Position numbers and translations under genes: made by a program
Notes under the pieces: model-generated
What the model was told of the DNA's origin: nothing
What the model saw: the letters and a program-made list of their open reading frames with translations, nothing else
Database searches by the model: none
Shown here: positions 11,431-21,859 of the stretch, one piece after another
How the letters are laid out: each line of letters starts with the position of its first letter
Numbering within the stretch: position 1 is the stretch's first letter
Assembly (NCBI GenBank): GCA_944472155.2
Contig: OX235274.1
Span: 31,556,052-31,620,051, forward strand
Length of the DNA: 64,000 bases
Reading direction: 5' to 3'
Source: Trichobilharzia szidati
Taxonomy: Eukaryota > Platyhelminthes > Trematoda > Strigeidida > Schistosomatidae

Positions 11431-13000
11431 TTAATATGTAAATTGCCATTGCCTCTTCAGTTTGAAGAAGTTTGATTCGCACTCTTCTAGCAAAATTCCC
11501 ACGTGTTCTGCAGATGACTTTGAAGTTGGTTTGTTGGTTAGCTTGATGTCCAGATTCGACCAAGTGTTCCAGGATTGAGTTGCAGCGAAAGATCTTTTTA
11601 CTCCTTTATAAAACCATCGGAGTAAGTGCTCGATGACACGTTTAGATAGCAAACGCTGCGTTCGGCCGACAAACCTAGCCCTACACGACCAGGTGAATTG
11701 ATAGATGCAGATTGATGAGGCCAACAGTGGTAGCTTATCCTTCCTTTTCATGCAAATCATTGGTTTCGTGGAGAAGGTTAGTCAAAGTTCAGCCACGAAG
11801 GTCTTTTTTGGTGAGCAGAACAGGCGGTTTCTCAGTATTTCTGATGATGAGTCTCGATTCAGTTGTAGATTCAAGTAGAGACGCCTTCTAGGAGCAGACG
11901 ATGTGTGTGCTTTAAATGGTTTAGGTTTCATGAACTTCATAATGAAACGTTCGTCGTAGCCAATTTCAAGGAGGATTCTCTCCAGAATGTTCATTTTCTC
12001 TTCCTTAGTTCCAAGGCTGTGGATGTTGCGGATTCTGTGAACCAATGAATGGATCATGTTTCGTTTTGTATATTGAGGCTCCCAACTGCGAAGGTTAGTG
12101 AGTTTTCATTTCCATTTCGGCAATCTGTAGATGGATCTTTTCAGTGTCTCATCTTGTTCACGTACTGTTAGTTGAACTTCCAGAAAAGATATTTTTGTAT
12201 CGGATTTCTTCTCTAGTGTGAACTAGACTGTAGAATGGCAATGGCTGAAAAAATCTTGGATGTCTTCCAAATTCTCTTAATTACAAGAGATAATGAAAGC
12301 ATCATTCGCGTATCTCTTATAAAACCCAAAACTCTCATTCATTTTATTCGGGTATGCGTTTTGGAGCCTTGGTATAAAGAAATCTGCAAGCATATGGCCT
12401 AATGATGAGCTCATACCTATGCTATTTTTTTGTCGACATATTAATAAAAGAGAACTGGACATCTAGAGTGCATCTCAACAGTTCAGTCAAATAATCAGTG
12501 AGTACACCAGTGTTTATCCCCTTTGAATCAATATACTGTCATATCTAGCATATTGATTCGGTTAGTGCGACCTTCTTAAATTATGATACCACATCAAGTG
12601 AGAATATGATTTGATTAGATACATCTACGTGGAGTTGACCAAGTCAAAGGAAACTAGGAGTGAGTGGCAGGAAACCTGCCTTCTGCTAACTACTGTGTGA
12701 TGCGATGATAAGGTAACTTTGTCACGCTAAGAATAAGTCGAAGAGGTGAACCTTCCTTGTGTACTTTTGGCAATCCATAGAATCAGATTATATTTGAGTC
12801 AGATGGCTTCAGGGATTCAAACATTTCGGAGGATATCTGTTAGTTCTTGTTCATTCTGCTCCATCATGCTCTTTTCACTGACCAGTTCTGTATATCTGGA
12901 TTCGTGTATGAGTAGGCGTGATGCAAAATACGGATCATTTCGCTTCCCCACCCTCTTTTTTGATCCTTAAAGAAGTAATCAAAATCATATAGTCTCTGGA
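11430..13000 (-). pseudogene. PLE C RT/GIY-YIG copy, frameshifted
   Basis: Minus-strand Penelope-like element. Reading from 13000 down: FYGLPKVHKEG (about 12790), SSLGHMLADFF with KRYANDAFI (12277-12462; the catalytic box reads YAND, so the second Asp is kept and the first is changed to Asn), SFLEVQLTV, a RSIYRLPK block, the connector MNILERILLEIGYDERFI (11940-12010) and the GIY-YIG endonuclease (11431-11760) with CIYQFTWSC, RFVGRT and SKRVIEH. The usual YIG is VG here (FVG). Multiple stops. The sequence differs clearly from PLE A, making it a separate family. Confidence 0.85.
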
Positions 13001-13930
13001 AGAGCAAAATAAAAATATTAAATGTTTTCTCTGTGTGATTATTTATTTATTTATTTAAGTAATACATTCAAACTCTTTGAAAAAAATCGCAAGACAATTC
13101 GTTAACATACGTGTGTATTTTTCAGCCGTTCCCTCCGCTTCCTTGTTTTAGTCGATACACACTGAATGTCAGGTTTTCTTTTCGTTTTTGCTTAGTTTGA
13201 GCAAATTCTTACTTGATAGAGACTTGAATATGTCGTTTTTATAAGCTTATTAGAATACTATTGACATACAGAAATGGGCATAGAACAGATTTTTTTCTAC
13301 ATCTGCGTTTCCAACCTGCTTCGTAAATGTTGCATAGATAGATAAGAGGGAGAGAGAAAGAGAGGGGAAGATACTCTTTTCTATTCATGATAATCGTAGT
13401 AATGTTTACATTTGAATGATTTGTTTCTCTACACATGAAAAAGAGATTTTTTGCTGCAAAAAGAAGAGGGGAAAAAACCCAGAAACGACTTATAATGTAA
13501 ACAAAACATGAACATATTATGCGTGGTTGCATCCTCACACACACACACAGAATTAGATAAAGGCGCAAGCAAACAAGCACTTATAACTAACTATTCTTCT
13601 TTCATGAATGTCATCCTGATAGAGGTACTTCTTTCCCCCATTCATTATTATTATTATTATTGACTGATAAGGAAGATGTTTGTTTGTTTGCTGGTTAGAA
13701 TAGTCTTATATAAACAAATCTGTGAACATAATTCGTTTTTATCAGTAAATTGACTTGAAGACGGACAGAGTAATATAAAATATATAAATTATATATATGT
13801 ATGCATACATACATAGACAATGATAATTTTCTGTATATCTTCATAGTTAAATATATCTTGAAGTGGTTTTCAAAAAAATACTCCATGTAAAATCTCATCA
13901 ATGAGAATATGCTTGAAAGTAAAACCCATT
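13000..13930. other. Low-complexity AT-rich region
   Basis: Holds an ATTT run (13040-13060), a CA run (13537-13550), an ATT run (13648-13662) and ATAT/CATA stretches (13780-13815). Two minus-strand open frames (113 and 68 residues) are low in complexity and look like chance frames. No gene is supported. Confidence 0.5.
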
Positions 13931-14269
13931 TAGCTAGTCAGAAAGTGAGTGGTTTGAAATGACTTGGCTCTCTCTTAGGTGAATGTTACCAGACACACCA
14001 CTGATGAGTTCCGCCCCAAATGAGTGCGACAGCCACCCAGTGATTAGATGACTTCGATGTAGCTAACTGGTAAGCACAGCTGGTTCACATGAGTGGTGGT
14101 ATACAGCTACTTATATCAGTCAATCAGTAGTATATAGTTTTATGCATTTCGTAAAGAGAAAGCCCCATTGTTTCATGACGTCACGTAACTTAACTAACCA
14201 TACTGTAATGAAGGTTTTGTTATTTGAAGCAGATTCAACTCCTCAGAAGACTCTGAAAAGAATTAACAT

Positions 14270-14440
14270 TTCATTATTATTATTCCCTTGGATTCCTTTC
14301 CATCCTATTTTCTGCATTTCCTTTTAGCCACCTTCATGACTGCCCTTAATCTTTCGTCTACTCTTTTATGCCACCGTCGAGCCCACTCGCAACTTGCCGT
14401 TTCTCATTCGGGTCCCACTTTAGGGCCTGGAAAGTTGGAG
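14270..14440 (-). mobile_element. R1 LINE 3'-end fragment
   Basis: Begins with TTATTATTATTCCCTTGG, the reverse of the R1 tail (CCAAGGGAATAATAA), and continues with CCACCGTCGAGCCCACTCGC and TTTCTCATTCGGGTCCCACT, the antisense of the C-terminal arginine-rich block. Confidence 0.7.
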
Positions 14441-14444
14441 TTTT

Positions 14445-15485
14445 ACGTATGTATCATAAATGTAAGATCTACTTACTGGCAAAAATGCTTCCAGACGAAT
14501 TGGGGGGGGGAAGGGATGCACTGCTAAGCTTTTAAAATGTTATTTACAATTGTTAGGTGTAATCAGTAAAAGCAAGGGGCATTAGGTGGTTAGATTCTTA
14601 TGTTTAAGTGTCCTCCTAGCAAGGGACATGTCCCATGAAATCAGTGAACAAATGTTTATAATTAAAACCACTGGGTCAGGTTATGAAGACGAATTACTGG
14701 AAGTGATTGTTTTGCTTCACAGAATATATTACTCAGTTCAAGCTATTACAATCCTAGCCAAAGTAGGACTAACCTGAAAGAAGTTAGGGAGGATTAGAAC
14801 AAAAATGGTAACAGTCTGGTATTTAATCGTCGGGCTAGACGATCTAGCAGGGTTTAGGCTACCTGCTTAAGATTTTAAGGAACAATTAAATTAAGATTCC
14901 TGGAGACACAAGAAAATATTTTAACAGTGGTACAGATGTAACTAGTTTTCAATGTTTTCAAAATTCTGAACATTTATGCTTTTTTCTCAACTTGAGTTTT
15001 ATTCATTTCATTACCATTACATGACTGTTTTGCTTCATTCATCCATGCTATTCAACGATTTTTAACTTGAAATAACGTGATTTCATGCGAGGATTCATCT
15101 GCCTGTTACGATTAGTATGTTTCAGTTGTCACCAATACTTCCGCGAATACCCTAACAGATTTGCTGTGAATGACAGTATGATAAGCAAGGAGAAATTGGC
15201 AAACTAAATATCTACCCAACCTTATTGATATGGAAGAAATAAGACTGACGCGACAAACCGTGTTCGTCGTCTATAGGATTTCAAGGTCTTGAATTTCAAC
15301 AGAGTCAGTACTTTTCAATACACACTATTTTCTTTAAAATGAAGCTTGAATGCCCGTAGACAACAATAATACACTTATCCAATATTAATGACCATGAGGA
15401 TGTAAACTGTAAAATGACAACTAATTAACGGGAAATGATGCTTGAGGAGATGGTTACTGATAAGTATTCCACGTGGTTGCTAAAA
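14445..15485. other. Nothing recognised
   Basis: Unassigned AT-rich sequence with a G run at 14501-14509. No repeat of the window families and no credible open frame. Confidence 0.4.
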
Positions 15486-15529
15486 GCAAAGTATTTGCGC
15501 TACACATTTTGAACAATCTGATCACACAT

Positions 15530-16395
15530 TTACCTGTCAAGTCGATATATGTGGAAAAAATTAAGGGCAATTAAATTAAACAAAGTGACAAAAAAGGATT
15601 TGAGAAGTACGTTTAAAAATGCAAGCCGGTTGCGACTTTCTTCCTCACACGTAAGACTAATATGATTCTGTACAGAGTTAAGTCTATCTGATAGACGACT
15701 CGCATCTTCATGATCGTCCCATATCAAAATGATATCATCTACATATCTCTTATAGAAAGGCAATTTAGAAATTAAATCAAAGAACAGGTTCTCAACAACA
15801 GACAGGTAAACGTCCGCTAACAAAGGTCCTAATGGACTACCCATCGCGACGTAATCCACTGGTCGAAAATGTTCACCTTCAAGAGTGAAATGGACGTTGT
15901 CAGTACATAATAGTAATAAATCTTTCAAATAAGTCAAAGGGAAAGGGAATGAAAAACAACTAGAAGATATATAGTCACAAAGAATATCAACAGTCTTAAT
16001 CAATGGTACATTAGTAAAGGAAGAATTAACATCAAATGAATACATTTTCTTATCTTTTATGTTCATATCTACAAGACAGTCAACAAGTTCAAATGTATCT
16101 TTCAAAGTAAACTTACATAATTCATTGCGTACTGGACTTAAAATATCAGCTAACCATTTTGCTAATTTATGTGTAGGAGAGTTACACATTGATAAAATTG
16201 GACGTAATGGATTACCAACCTTATGAATCTTGGGTGATCCATAGAGGTTTGGAAAGTCAGATCCCATGGGTTTTGAGGAATGAAACTCCTGTTTATCAAT
16301 AACGTCCATGACACGAAGTTATACTTTTCCTTCCGATTTTCTGATATCAGCAGGAACATCGGCTATGAATTTCCTTTCGTCATTAAGGATGGATA
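15530..16395 (-). pseudogene. PLE A RT domain (inverted part)
   Basis: The long frame 15530-16309 carries YGSPKIHKVGNPLRPILS, FDVNSSFTNVP, AMGSPLGPLLADVYL and KRYVDDIILI. The catalytic box is YVDD instead of YADD. It is strongly similar to the RT of the copy at 2223-3194. The last 30 residues are translated 3' UTR, a product of the internal deletion. Upstream of 16309 the match continues in another frame to 16395. Confidence 0.88.
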
Positions 16396-16746
16396 ACTGC
16401 AAACTTCAAAAGTGCACAAGTGATTGTGTCACATCCTACACTATTTACCAATTTTCATGTGTGTGTATACACAAATACATGTGGAGGAGTAATCGTGCCT
16501 TGTATGTGAGGGTGGGAGAGCATATCCCAAAATGGTTAGAAAAACAAACGAATTGTGGAAAACCAATAGATGCAGGTGTCAGACTACCAACTTGGTCTAT
16601 GGCTAAACATCTAATTGAGATGAACCATAAGGTTGATGTTAACTCAGCCTTTAAGGTCATCTATAAAAATGGTGAAGGGCGTTTACTGAAATACGCTGAG
16701 GCTATAGCTATTCATAAAATTAAGCCCCCGCTGTGTATTCAAAAAT
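16396..16746 (+). pseudogene. PLE A GIY-YIG endonuclease, C-terminal part
   Basis: Starting at LQKCTSDCVTSYTIYQFSC, it continues with the GIY-YIG block in decayed form (MWRSNRALYVRVGEH in place of YIGRS), then IDAGVRLPTWSMAKHLIE and INGEGRLLKYAEA-like sequence, ending KPPLCIQK. It is the counterpart of 3555-3910 in PLE A. The YIG triplet is lost (YMW), so the nuclease would be dead. The first 30 codons of the open frame that starts at 16308 belong to the antisense of the other segment. Confidence 0.85.
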
Positions 16747-16766
16747 AGTTTATTATTACTCTTAAC

Positions 16767-16994
16767 TAACCTAGGTAATTTATAAAATTATATTTGTAAA
16801 ATCTGAGCGAAATTGAAATGATTAATTCCAACGTTTCGTTCGGCAATCTGGTCCGAACTTCTTCAGGGAAATTAATCGAATTACAAATTTTACAAATATA
16901 ATTTTATAAATGTCTATTTCTCACTCAGCGCTCAATTATTTTGCAACTATCCGGTCAAATCTTGATCACAGTTCATATCAATAACCTAGGTAAT
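16767..16994 (-). mobile_element. 202 bp HHR-bearing insertion with TSD
   Basis: Inserted in the PLE A 3' UTR. A 13 bp direct repeat TAACCTAGGTAAT (16767-16779 and 16982-16994) brackets 202 bp that are absent from the copy at 3930-3950. Inside, a perfect 24 bp inverted repeat (16779-16802 with 16887-16910; core TATAAAATTATATTTG) surrounds a hammerhead motif on the minus strand. It has no coding capacity. It looks like a solo terminal repeat of a PLE, or a non-autonomous retrozyme-like derivative. Confidence 0.85.
16820..16877 (-). ncRNA. Hammerhead ribozyme motif, PLE minimal type
   Basis: On the minus strand: stem I GATTAATTTCC with GGAATTAATC (one bulged T), core CTGAAGA, one extra A, stem II GTTCGG with CCGAAC around a 9-nt loop, then GAAA, then ACGT forming a loopless two-pair stem III, then T at the cleavage position 17. 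This is the layout reported for type I hammerheads of Penelope-like elements, in which stem III is very short. The extra A after position 9 and U17 may lower activity. Confidence 0.75.
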
Positions 16995-17229
16995 CCTTAT
17001 TTGATTGGATTACCAAAAGTTGTGTTAATCATTCTCAAATCCTTTTTTGTCACTTTGTTTAATTTAATCGCCCTTAATTTTTTCCACACATATTGACTTG
17101 ACAAGTAAATGTGTGATCAAACTGTTCGAAATGTGTAATGCAAATACATCACATTTTTCAGATTATCTCCGTCTTCTAAGAATGCTATCCAAAAACAAAT
17201 TTATCGTATAATTACATAAACTTATATCC

Positions 17230-17535
17230 TGCTGAAATATTCAGCTGAGAACCAACACCTGAGGTCAGTTACTCGCCTGTGATATTGTGTGGCGGTTGCG
17301 CCAAACATGTATCATGAATTGGCAGAAGTTGAATTCATGGACCATTGGGTCGCGTTCCAGTGGTTTAATGGTCTACGAGCTAGCTCGCCTTGTAGCCGGA
17401 AGGTCCTGTGTTCGAAACCTAGCGGTGAGTGTGCGCTGATGAAAAGTTCCAGACTAGGACGAAGCGGCTGTTCTAGGTTTTCAAATGGTTCTCCAACTGG
17501 TGTCAGCTTGTGATAGGCTTTACTAAGTTATGCTT
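17230..17535 (+). mobile_element. H-family HHR-SINE, single copy
   Basis: Plus strand: GGCGGTTGCGCC, AATTGGCAGAAGTTGAATTC, A-box-like CCAGTGGTTTAATGGTCTAC, B-box-like GTTCGAAACC, then GCGCTGATGAAAAGTTCC, GACTAGGACGAAGCGGC and a tail AATGGTTCTCCAACTGG. The hammerhead-like part is diverged (stem I lost). It lies just right of the PLE A copy. Confidence 0.75.
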
Positions 17536-17659
17536 GGTAATTTGACTAAAAAGTCAGAAGTAAATTAAAAGAATTCCACAAGCGAAAACGCCTTTTTTTT
17601 CATTGTTCTCCTTTTACAGATTTTAAGGGATTTGATCGTTCAGATTTATATATATATAT

Positions 17660-18790
17660 ATGTATATATAACGGAGTCCATCACAGATGTACTAATGGAA
17701 CCAACCTTATTTGATTTTAGCTACTTAGCGGTCGACCTGTTACCAAAGAACAGTATTGTCGACATAGAATATACTGATGATATTGTCCTAGTAAGGTGAA
17801 GACGCGGTTAGGACTCCCGACAACCGTGTACATGGTCCGGAGTTCGATCCCCTGCCGATGCACACCTGATATCAACGGTTGGCCTGCAAAATTTGGGCTA
17901 CACATGCTGAAAATTCCATACTTATACCAAAAATACGGTACGGAATCAAGCTATAATCAAAAATAAATAAATAGCTTTAACAGAAACCTCCGAATATTTA
18001 GCATGCAGTTCGCTTCTGTCGAATGTAAGATAATGCTGCAGGGCCGGACTACACCAACCGCTAGCTTGAAAACAGGTAATGAAGCTGTTGAGCATGCTGA
18101 CCACTTCACTTATTTGGGAAGTTGCTTCAGCCCTAATGTACCGACTGATTTCTGATTAGATCATGACACGCATACAAAAGGCTCATGTGGTATCGTCTAC
18201 ATGAATCACCTTTGGCGTAGACGTCATATGCGGCTATCGATGAAAGGATATGTGCACTACGCAACAGTTTTCTCTACCATTCTTTGTGAAAGTAAAACAT
18301 GGCCACTGAAAGTAGAAGATCTGAAATGCCTGGCTGTCTTTGACCATAGGTGTTTGCGTTCGAAATTCCTGTTTTAAATGGTATAATACTGTAATTAGTA
18401 TTAGGGTTAGGCGTATAGTGTTAGGAAAGGGTAGCAAGTCCGTGGATCAGGTTTTGAAGCTATATTGATTGAGATGGCTGAGATATGTGTTGAGAATTAT
18501 GATAAGTTACATTCCTGGACGCGTAGTGTTAGCCGAAATAGGGTCATTTTGGAAAAGACTTAAAGTAGTTGAAGCAAAAATCTATCATCAACCCATGAAT
18601 TCGCTGTTAGTTTGTTTGATAAACGAAGGGAGGTGCGGACTTCCTGGTTGGGGCCCTCAGGATGGTAAAAACCAATGAAGGCTGGAGATAATTCGTGATA
18701 TGGCTCAAAGCTGTTCAATCGTTTCAACGTGTTGGCGCTATCAAATCTCTTTATGCCAGTCTTATTATCACTTTTTAATTTCAGTGAGCT
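17660..18790 (+). pseudogene. R2 non-LTR LINE, RT to C terminus
   Basis: The best R2 copy. YTDDIVL (17770-17790; YADD changed to YTDD) is followed by a SINE B insertion. Next come FSMQFASVECKIMLQ, a HFTYLGSC-like segment (18105-18125), LWRRRHMRLSMKGYV (usual form RLSIKGRVY; 18205-18250), LCESKTWPLKVEDLKCLAVF, a gap, then LRWLRYVLRI (18470-18500) and LPGWGPQD (18640-18665). The C-terminal order fits SR-type LINEs. Frames are broken at many points. Confidence 0.75.
17795..17968 (+). mobile_element. SINE B inside R2 LINE
   Basis: tRNA-like head with GCGGTTAGGACTC and GGTCCGGAGTTCGATCCC (B box), then a body CGGTTGGCCTGCAAAATTTG, ACGGTACGGAATCAAGCTAT and an AAATAAATAAAT tail. The copy at 44395-44588 has the same body on the other strand. 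It interrupts the R2 RT just after YTDDIVL, so it is younger than that LINE. Confidence 0.75.
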
Positions 18791-18954
18791 GGAATGCAGT
18801 GTACCAACCATTTCTGATGAGTAAAAAATGCTGAAAGGAATCTGAGGTCACTTTCATAACATTTTGATTCACCTGGACTAACTGACGCACATGAAACGGT
18901 ATGAAATAGTGACTTTGATGCTTTAATCTTTAGAAGTGCCAGTTTAGCTTTTTT

Positions 18955-19165
18955 TCATTCCTTGCCTTCGAAGTAAAGCACAGGACTTCAAGCTTTATAG
19001 TTTCGGTAATGGTGGTGTGATTTTCACGAAGTGAGACTGCTAGTCTAACGTCCAGTCTTCTGTGGCTTACTATCAGCTGGTAAACTAGGCGAAGTTTAGG
19101 TGTACGTCAGCCAGGAGTCGACACCGAACCACCTCCATAGTAAGCAGGCATTCTACGATTGGTCA
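18955..19165 (-). mobile_element. SINE A
   Basis: Read on the minus strand, a tRNA-like head (GGTGTCGACTCCTGGCTGAC, decayed B box) is followed by the body with the stem-like repeat GCCTAGTTTACCAGC, GACTGGACG and the tail GAAACTATAAAGCTTGAAG. It is older than most copies. Confidence 0.6.
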
Positions 19166-19289
19166 AACCACACCCATCTGTTTTTCTGATAAATCTCTGA
19201 GGCAAATTATCTTCAAATAACCTCAAATTCTACTTCTAGCAATCTAATTCTAAATTCTTGACAGTACTCTTAAATTAAGTAATCTTACA

Positions 19290-19510
19290 GGTGTGACCAG
19301 TGATGACATAGGTTAAAGAACGATTAAAAAACCAAGGAGTTCTTGAAAAGATGATTTCACTTAGCTTGGAAGTATCCAGTAGTGTGCATACCCCAGCGTT
19401 CGAACCCGTGACTTTCTGGTTACAAGGCGAGCTCGTATACCATTCAGCCACTGGGACTTGATCCACTGTGAGAAGTTTGAGTACATAGGCCACTGAATTT
19501 CGTCCAAGTG
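19290..19510 (-). mobile_element. H-family HHR-SINE, fragment
   Basis: On the minus strand it contains CCAGTGGCTGAATGGTATAC (A-box-like), GGTTCGAACGC (B-box-like) and a decayed 3' part where the hammerhead motif should be. That motif cannot be recognised here. Confidence 0.65.
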
Positions 19511-19614
19511 GTTGAATGATCTACAAACTCTTAACCTTATTCATTATTGTGTTAAACCATTTTGACTCACCCAGTGACGGCTTCATTCTGCGTACTAACT
19601 ATCCTCTAAAATTC

Positions 19615-20232
19615 ATTAGGAAGATTGAAAAAGGGCCAAAAGAAAAATAAAAAGAATTGTGAAACTAGTAATGATAACATAAATAAGAGAGAATATAAGT
19701 CATCTACAGTTATACCATATAAAGAGGGAACATCTGAGACCCTACGTAGGATTCATAATAAAGCAGGAATTAGGGTGGCATTTAAACCTACAAACTCACT
19801 CAGGGACAAGCTCTGTAGATTAAAGGACCCAGGTGACCCAATTAGACAAAATAATATAATTTACAAAATACCCTGCAATGACTGTGATTGTGGCCAACTA
19901 CATAGGTCAAACTAGTAGGTCAGGGGTAGTCAGATTGTCAGAACATAAGAATCTAGCTAAGGTAAGAATGGTTGACCCAGAGAAGATAAGTAATTTAGAA
20001 AAAAGCTCAGCAATTGCAATGCATGCATTAACACACAACCACACAATAGGGTGGGAGAGGGTTAAAATTCTAAAAAGTAATCTAGGTGGGTGGAGAGAGA
20101 GATTGATTACTGAATCTTTGTTCATCGAATCTACACCCAACACATGCAATAGGAATGAATCATCACTCATACCTGAAATATGGAAAATAAGATCTACAAA
20201 CTCGCCTGTTAGCCCAAAGGTCCCGAATTAGA
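19615..20232 (+). pseudogene. PLE D GIY-YIG endonuclease region
   Basis: Two overlapping frames (19625-19915 and 19878-20231) carry a Penelope-type endonuclease. The first has a lysine/asparagine-rich linker, VIPYKEGTSETLRRI, VAFKPTNSLRDKLCRLKDP and IIYKIPCNDCD. The second has the YIGQTSRSGVVRLSEHKN block with YIG, Arg and Glu intact, then MHALTHNHTIGWERVKILKS and ITESLFIES. A one-base shift after about 19885 separates them. The GIY triplet is represented by IYK. The RT is absent, so this is a 5'-truncated copy. It is the least damaged GIY-YIG domain in the window. Confidence 0.88.
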
Positions 20233-20234
20233 TC

Positions 20235-20385
20235 CCTAATTGTGTCGTGGTCGCATGCTACTGAAGAGTCCCAAACCAGTATTCCCTGGTTTCCCAATGG
20301 TTCTCTAACAAATATCCGTCCATCATCAAACCTCTAACCAACTGAATCTCTGCAAGCCAACACCTCAGAATTAATCTTACGCAAA
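20235..20385 (+). mobile_element. H-family HHR-SINE, 3' fragment
   Basis: Keeps CTACTGAAGAGTCCC, CAGTATTCCCTGG, CAATGGTTCTCTAAC and the 3' part. Stem II's second strand and GAAA are deleted, so no hammerhead can form. It abuts the PLE D fragment. Confidence 0.6.
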
Positions 20386-20734
20386 CTGCAACATCAATTC
20401 CATGAAATTCAACGAATTTGGCTTGAATTTTAGCTTTGTCTTTAAATGGAATAGATAGTTTTAGGAAAGCGAATTGATTTTCTAAATAATATTTAAATAA
20501 CATCTAATTCATCATTTTCAAATCATCCAGTCTTAAGTGTATTTTCACCACTTTCTCTTGGAAGCTAAAAATTCTCAGACTATGATACTACGACATCTGC
20601 TTTGGTACCATGAATTCGTTTCTGTGAGGTGAGTCTAACCAGATGTACCCTTTGTGAGTATGGCCACAGATCAGCAGTGATCAAATTCCTTCTGTCTAGC
20701 GTGTTTTTCACTCAGTTGTATATGTTTAAATGTG

Positions 20735-20975
20735 CGTCGGTGGCATAGTGGTTAGGACGCTCGCCGACCATTCACATGGTCCGGGGTTCGATCCCCGGCC
20801 ACCGACGCACTCCTTTACCTTGCTAAGCCAGAAATAATGCTGGTAAAGAGGAAAGGTTGGGCATGAGGCTAGCAACCTCATCCTGTAAAATAAACACTGC
20901 TACAGAAACTTCAAGCCACTAGCTTGAAAGCGCCCTATGTTTCACTGGAGAACGTGAAGGAAATAAAAAAGAATG
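20735..20975 (+). mobile_element. SINE A, well-preserved copy
   Basis: The tRNA-like head at 20737-20810 has a long acceptor-type pairing (GCGTCGGTGG with CCACCGACGC), A-box TGGCATAGTGG, and B-box GGTTCGATCCC inside a T arm CCGGG/CCCGG. The body has the repeat CCTTGCTAAGCCAG, GGTTGGGCATGAGGCTAGC and a tail CTTGAAAGCGCCCTATGTTT, CACTGGAGAACGTGAAGGAA, ATAAAAAA. The tail resembles the end of R1 LINEs. Pol III transcription is inferred from the boxes. It could be mistaken for a tRNA gene, but the tRNA part has no normal anticodon arm and is followed by the SINE body. Confidence 0.88.
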
Positions 20976-20989
20976 TTTAAATAATGCCA

Positions 20990-21655
20990 ACAGACATCAT
21001 TGCCAAAAACAACTAATATTTTCATAAATATTTTTTCAAAAGTTTGCTCATTTACATCTATGAATAAACAGTGAATTTATGCGTAAGTGTTTTTAAAAAT
21101 CTTAAGAGTTTAACATTTTCATCGAAAAAAAATATCCGATGAAAACATTTTAAATGTACAATATAGACATTGGAGCGTAATTTAAATTCGATTTAGCAAC
21201 AACAAAAATAAGATTATCAAAACTATCACTTTAAATGCATACTAATTAATCAAGCATAGGAATTGTAGTTCAGTTACAAAGATATGGTAGCCAAGTAGCT
21301 ATTTTGAAAACTCTATAAATAAATATGGCAGGCGACGTGTCTACTTCTGCCATGGAAACCAAAGGCAGACAGCTAGGAATACACGTTTGATGTTTTTTCT
21401 AAATGTTAGTGAAGCTTTTGAGATGGAAATTTTGTTTAAAAATAACGATTTTATTTTATTACGCTACTGTCGAAAATAGTATGCAAATTAATTAATTTTA
21501 TCAAGAATCTTCTGAGTAGACTAAAAGATTTGAGTAGTTTTATTTGAAATTAACGAATTCTGATTCTATTCGTAGAGAAGCATTTGATTTTGATCATAGG
21601 TGTTAACAGATAAACAAGACACTAAGTAAAATACCTGGTACTTTATTACTTCCTG
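20990..21655. other. AT-rich sequence, nothing recognised
   Basis: Unassigned. No tRNA-like boxes, LINE blocks or credible frames. Confidence 0.45.
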
Positions 21656-21660
21656 TGGTT

Positions 21661-21720
21661 CAGGTACAACCATCTGACGAGTCCGGGAAAGGGAAAAAGG
21701 CGTGTCCTGGAATTCCATTG
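21661..21720 (+). ncRNA. Decayed Sm-alpha-like hammerhead
   Basis: CAGGTACAACCAT is followed by core CTGACGA, GTCC...GGGA (stem II with one lost pair), AAAA in place of GAAA, then GGCGTGTCCTGG and AATTCC. The order and the GTCCTGG cleavage context match the Schistosoma Sm-alpha hammerhead as I recall it. The changed GAAA and weakened stem I argue against activity. Confidence 0.6.
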
Positions 21721-21859
21721 ACATCTTCCTTAAATCAATTAGCATTAAGTTAACCCTAGAAATGTCAATTCAGGAAGCCATCATTAGAGACCGAAAATTA
21801 CAATTCACTGAAAAGAATAGACAGGAAATTAGGTTTATTAAAGTTCTCTTCTGGTGAGT

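Larger units (their letters stand above)
15489..17196. mobile_element. PLE A copy rearranged head to head
   Basis: Two PLE A segments in opposite orientation. 15489-16395 (minus) holds 3' UTR fused directly to RT sequence. 16396-17196 (plus) holds the GIY-YIG region, C terminus and 3' UTR. The 3' UTR therefore forms inverted ends of the whole unit. The junction at 16394-16396 shares the dinucleotide AC between both parts. The minus segment lacks everything between RT (LAFLNV) and the 3' UTR. This resembles 5' inversion during target-primed reverse transcription. Confidence 0.82.

Noticed and set aside
13990..14040. CACTGATGAGTTCCGCCCC as a hammerhead core
   Set aside because: The CTGATGA core is present, but no matching stem II second strand or GAAA follows within a suitable distance.
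20737..20812. Functional tRNA gene
   Set aside because: A and B boxes and acceptor pairing are present, but the anticodon arm is abnormal and the sequence continues into the SINE A body and tail.
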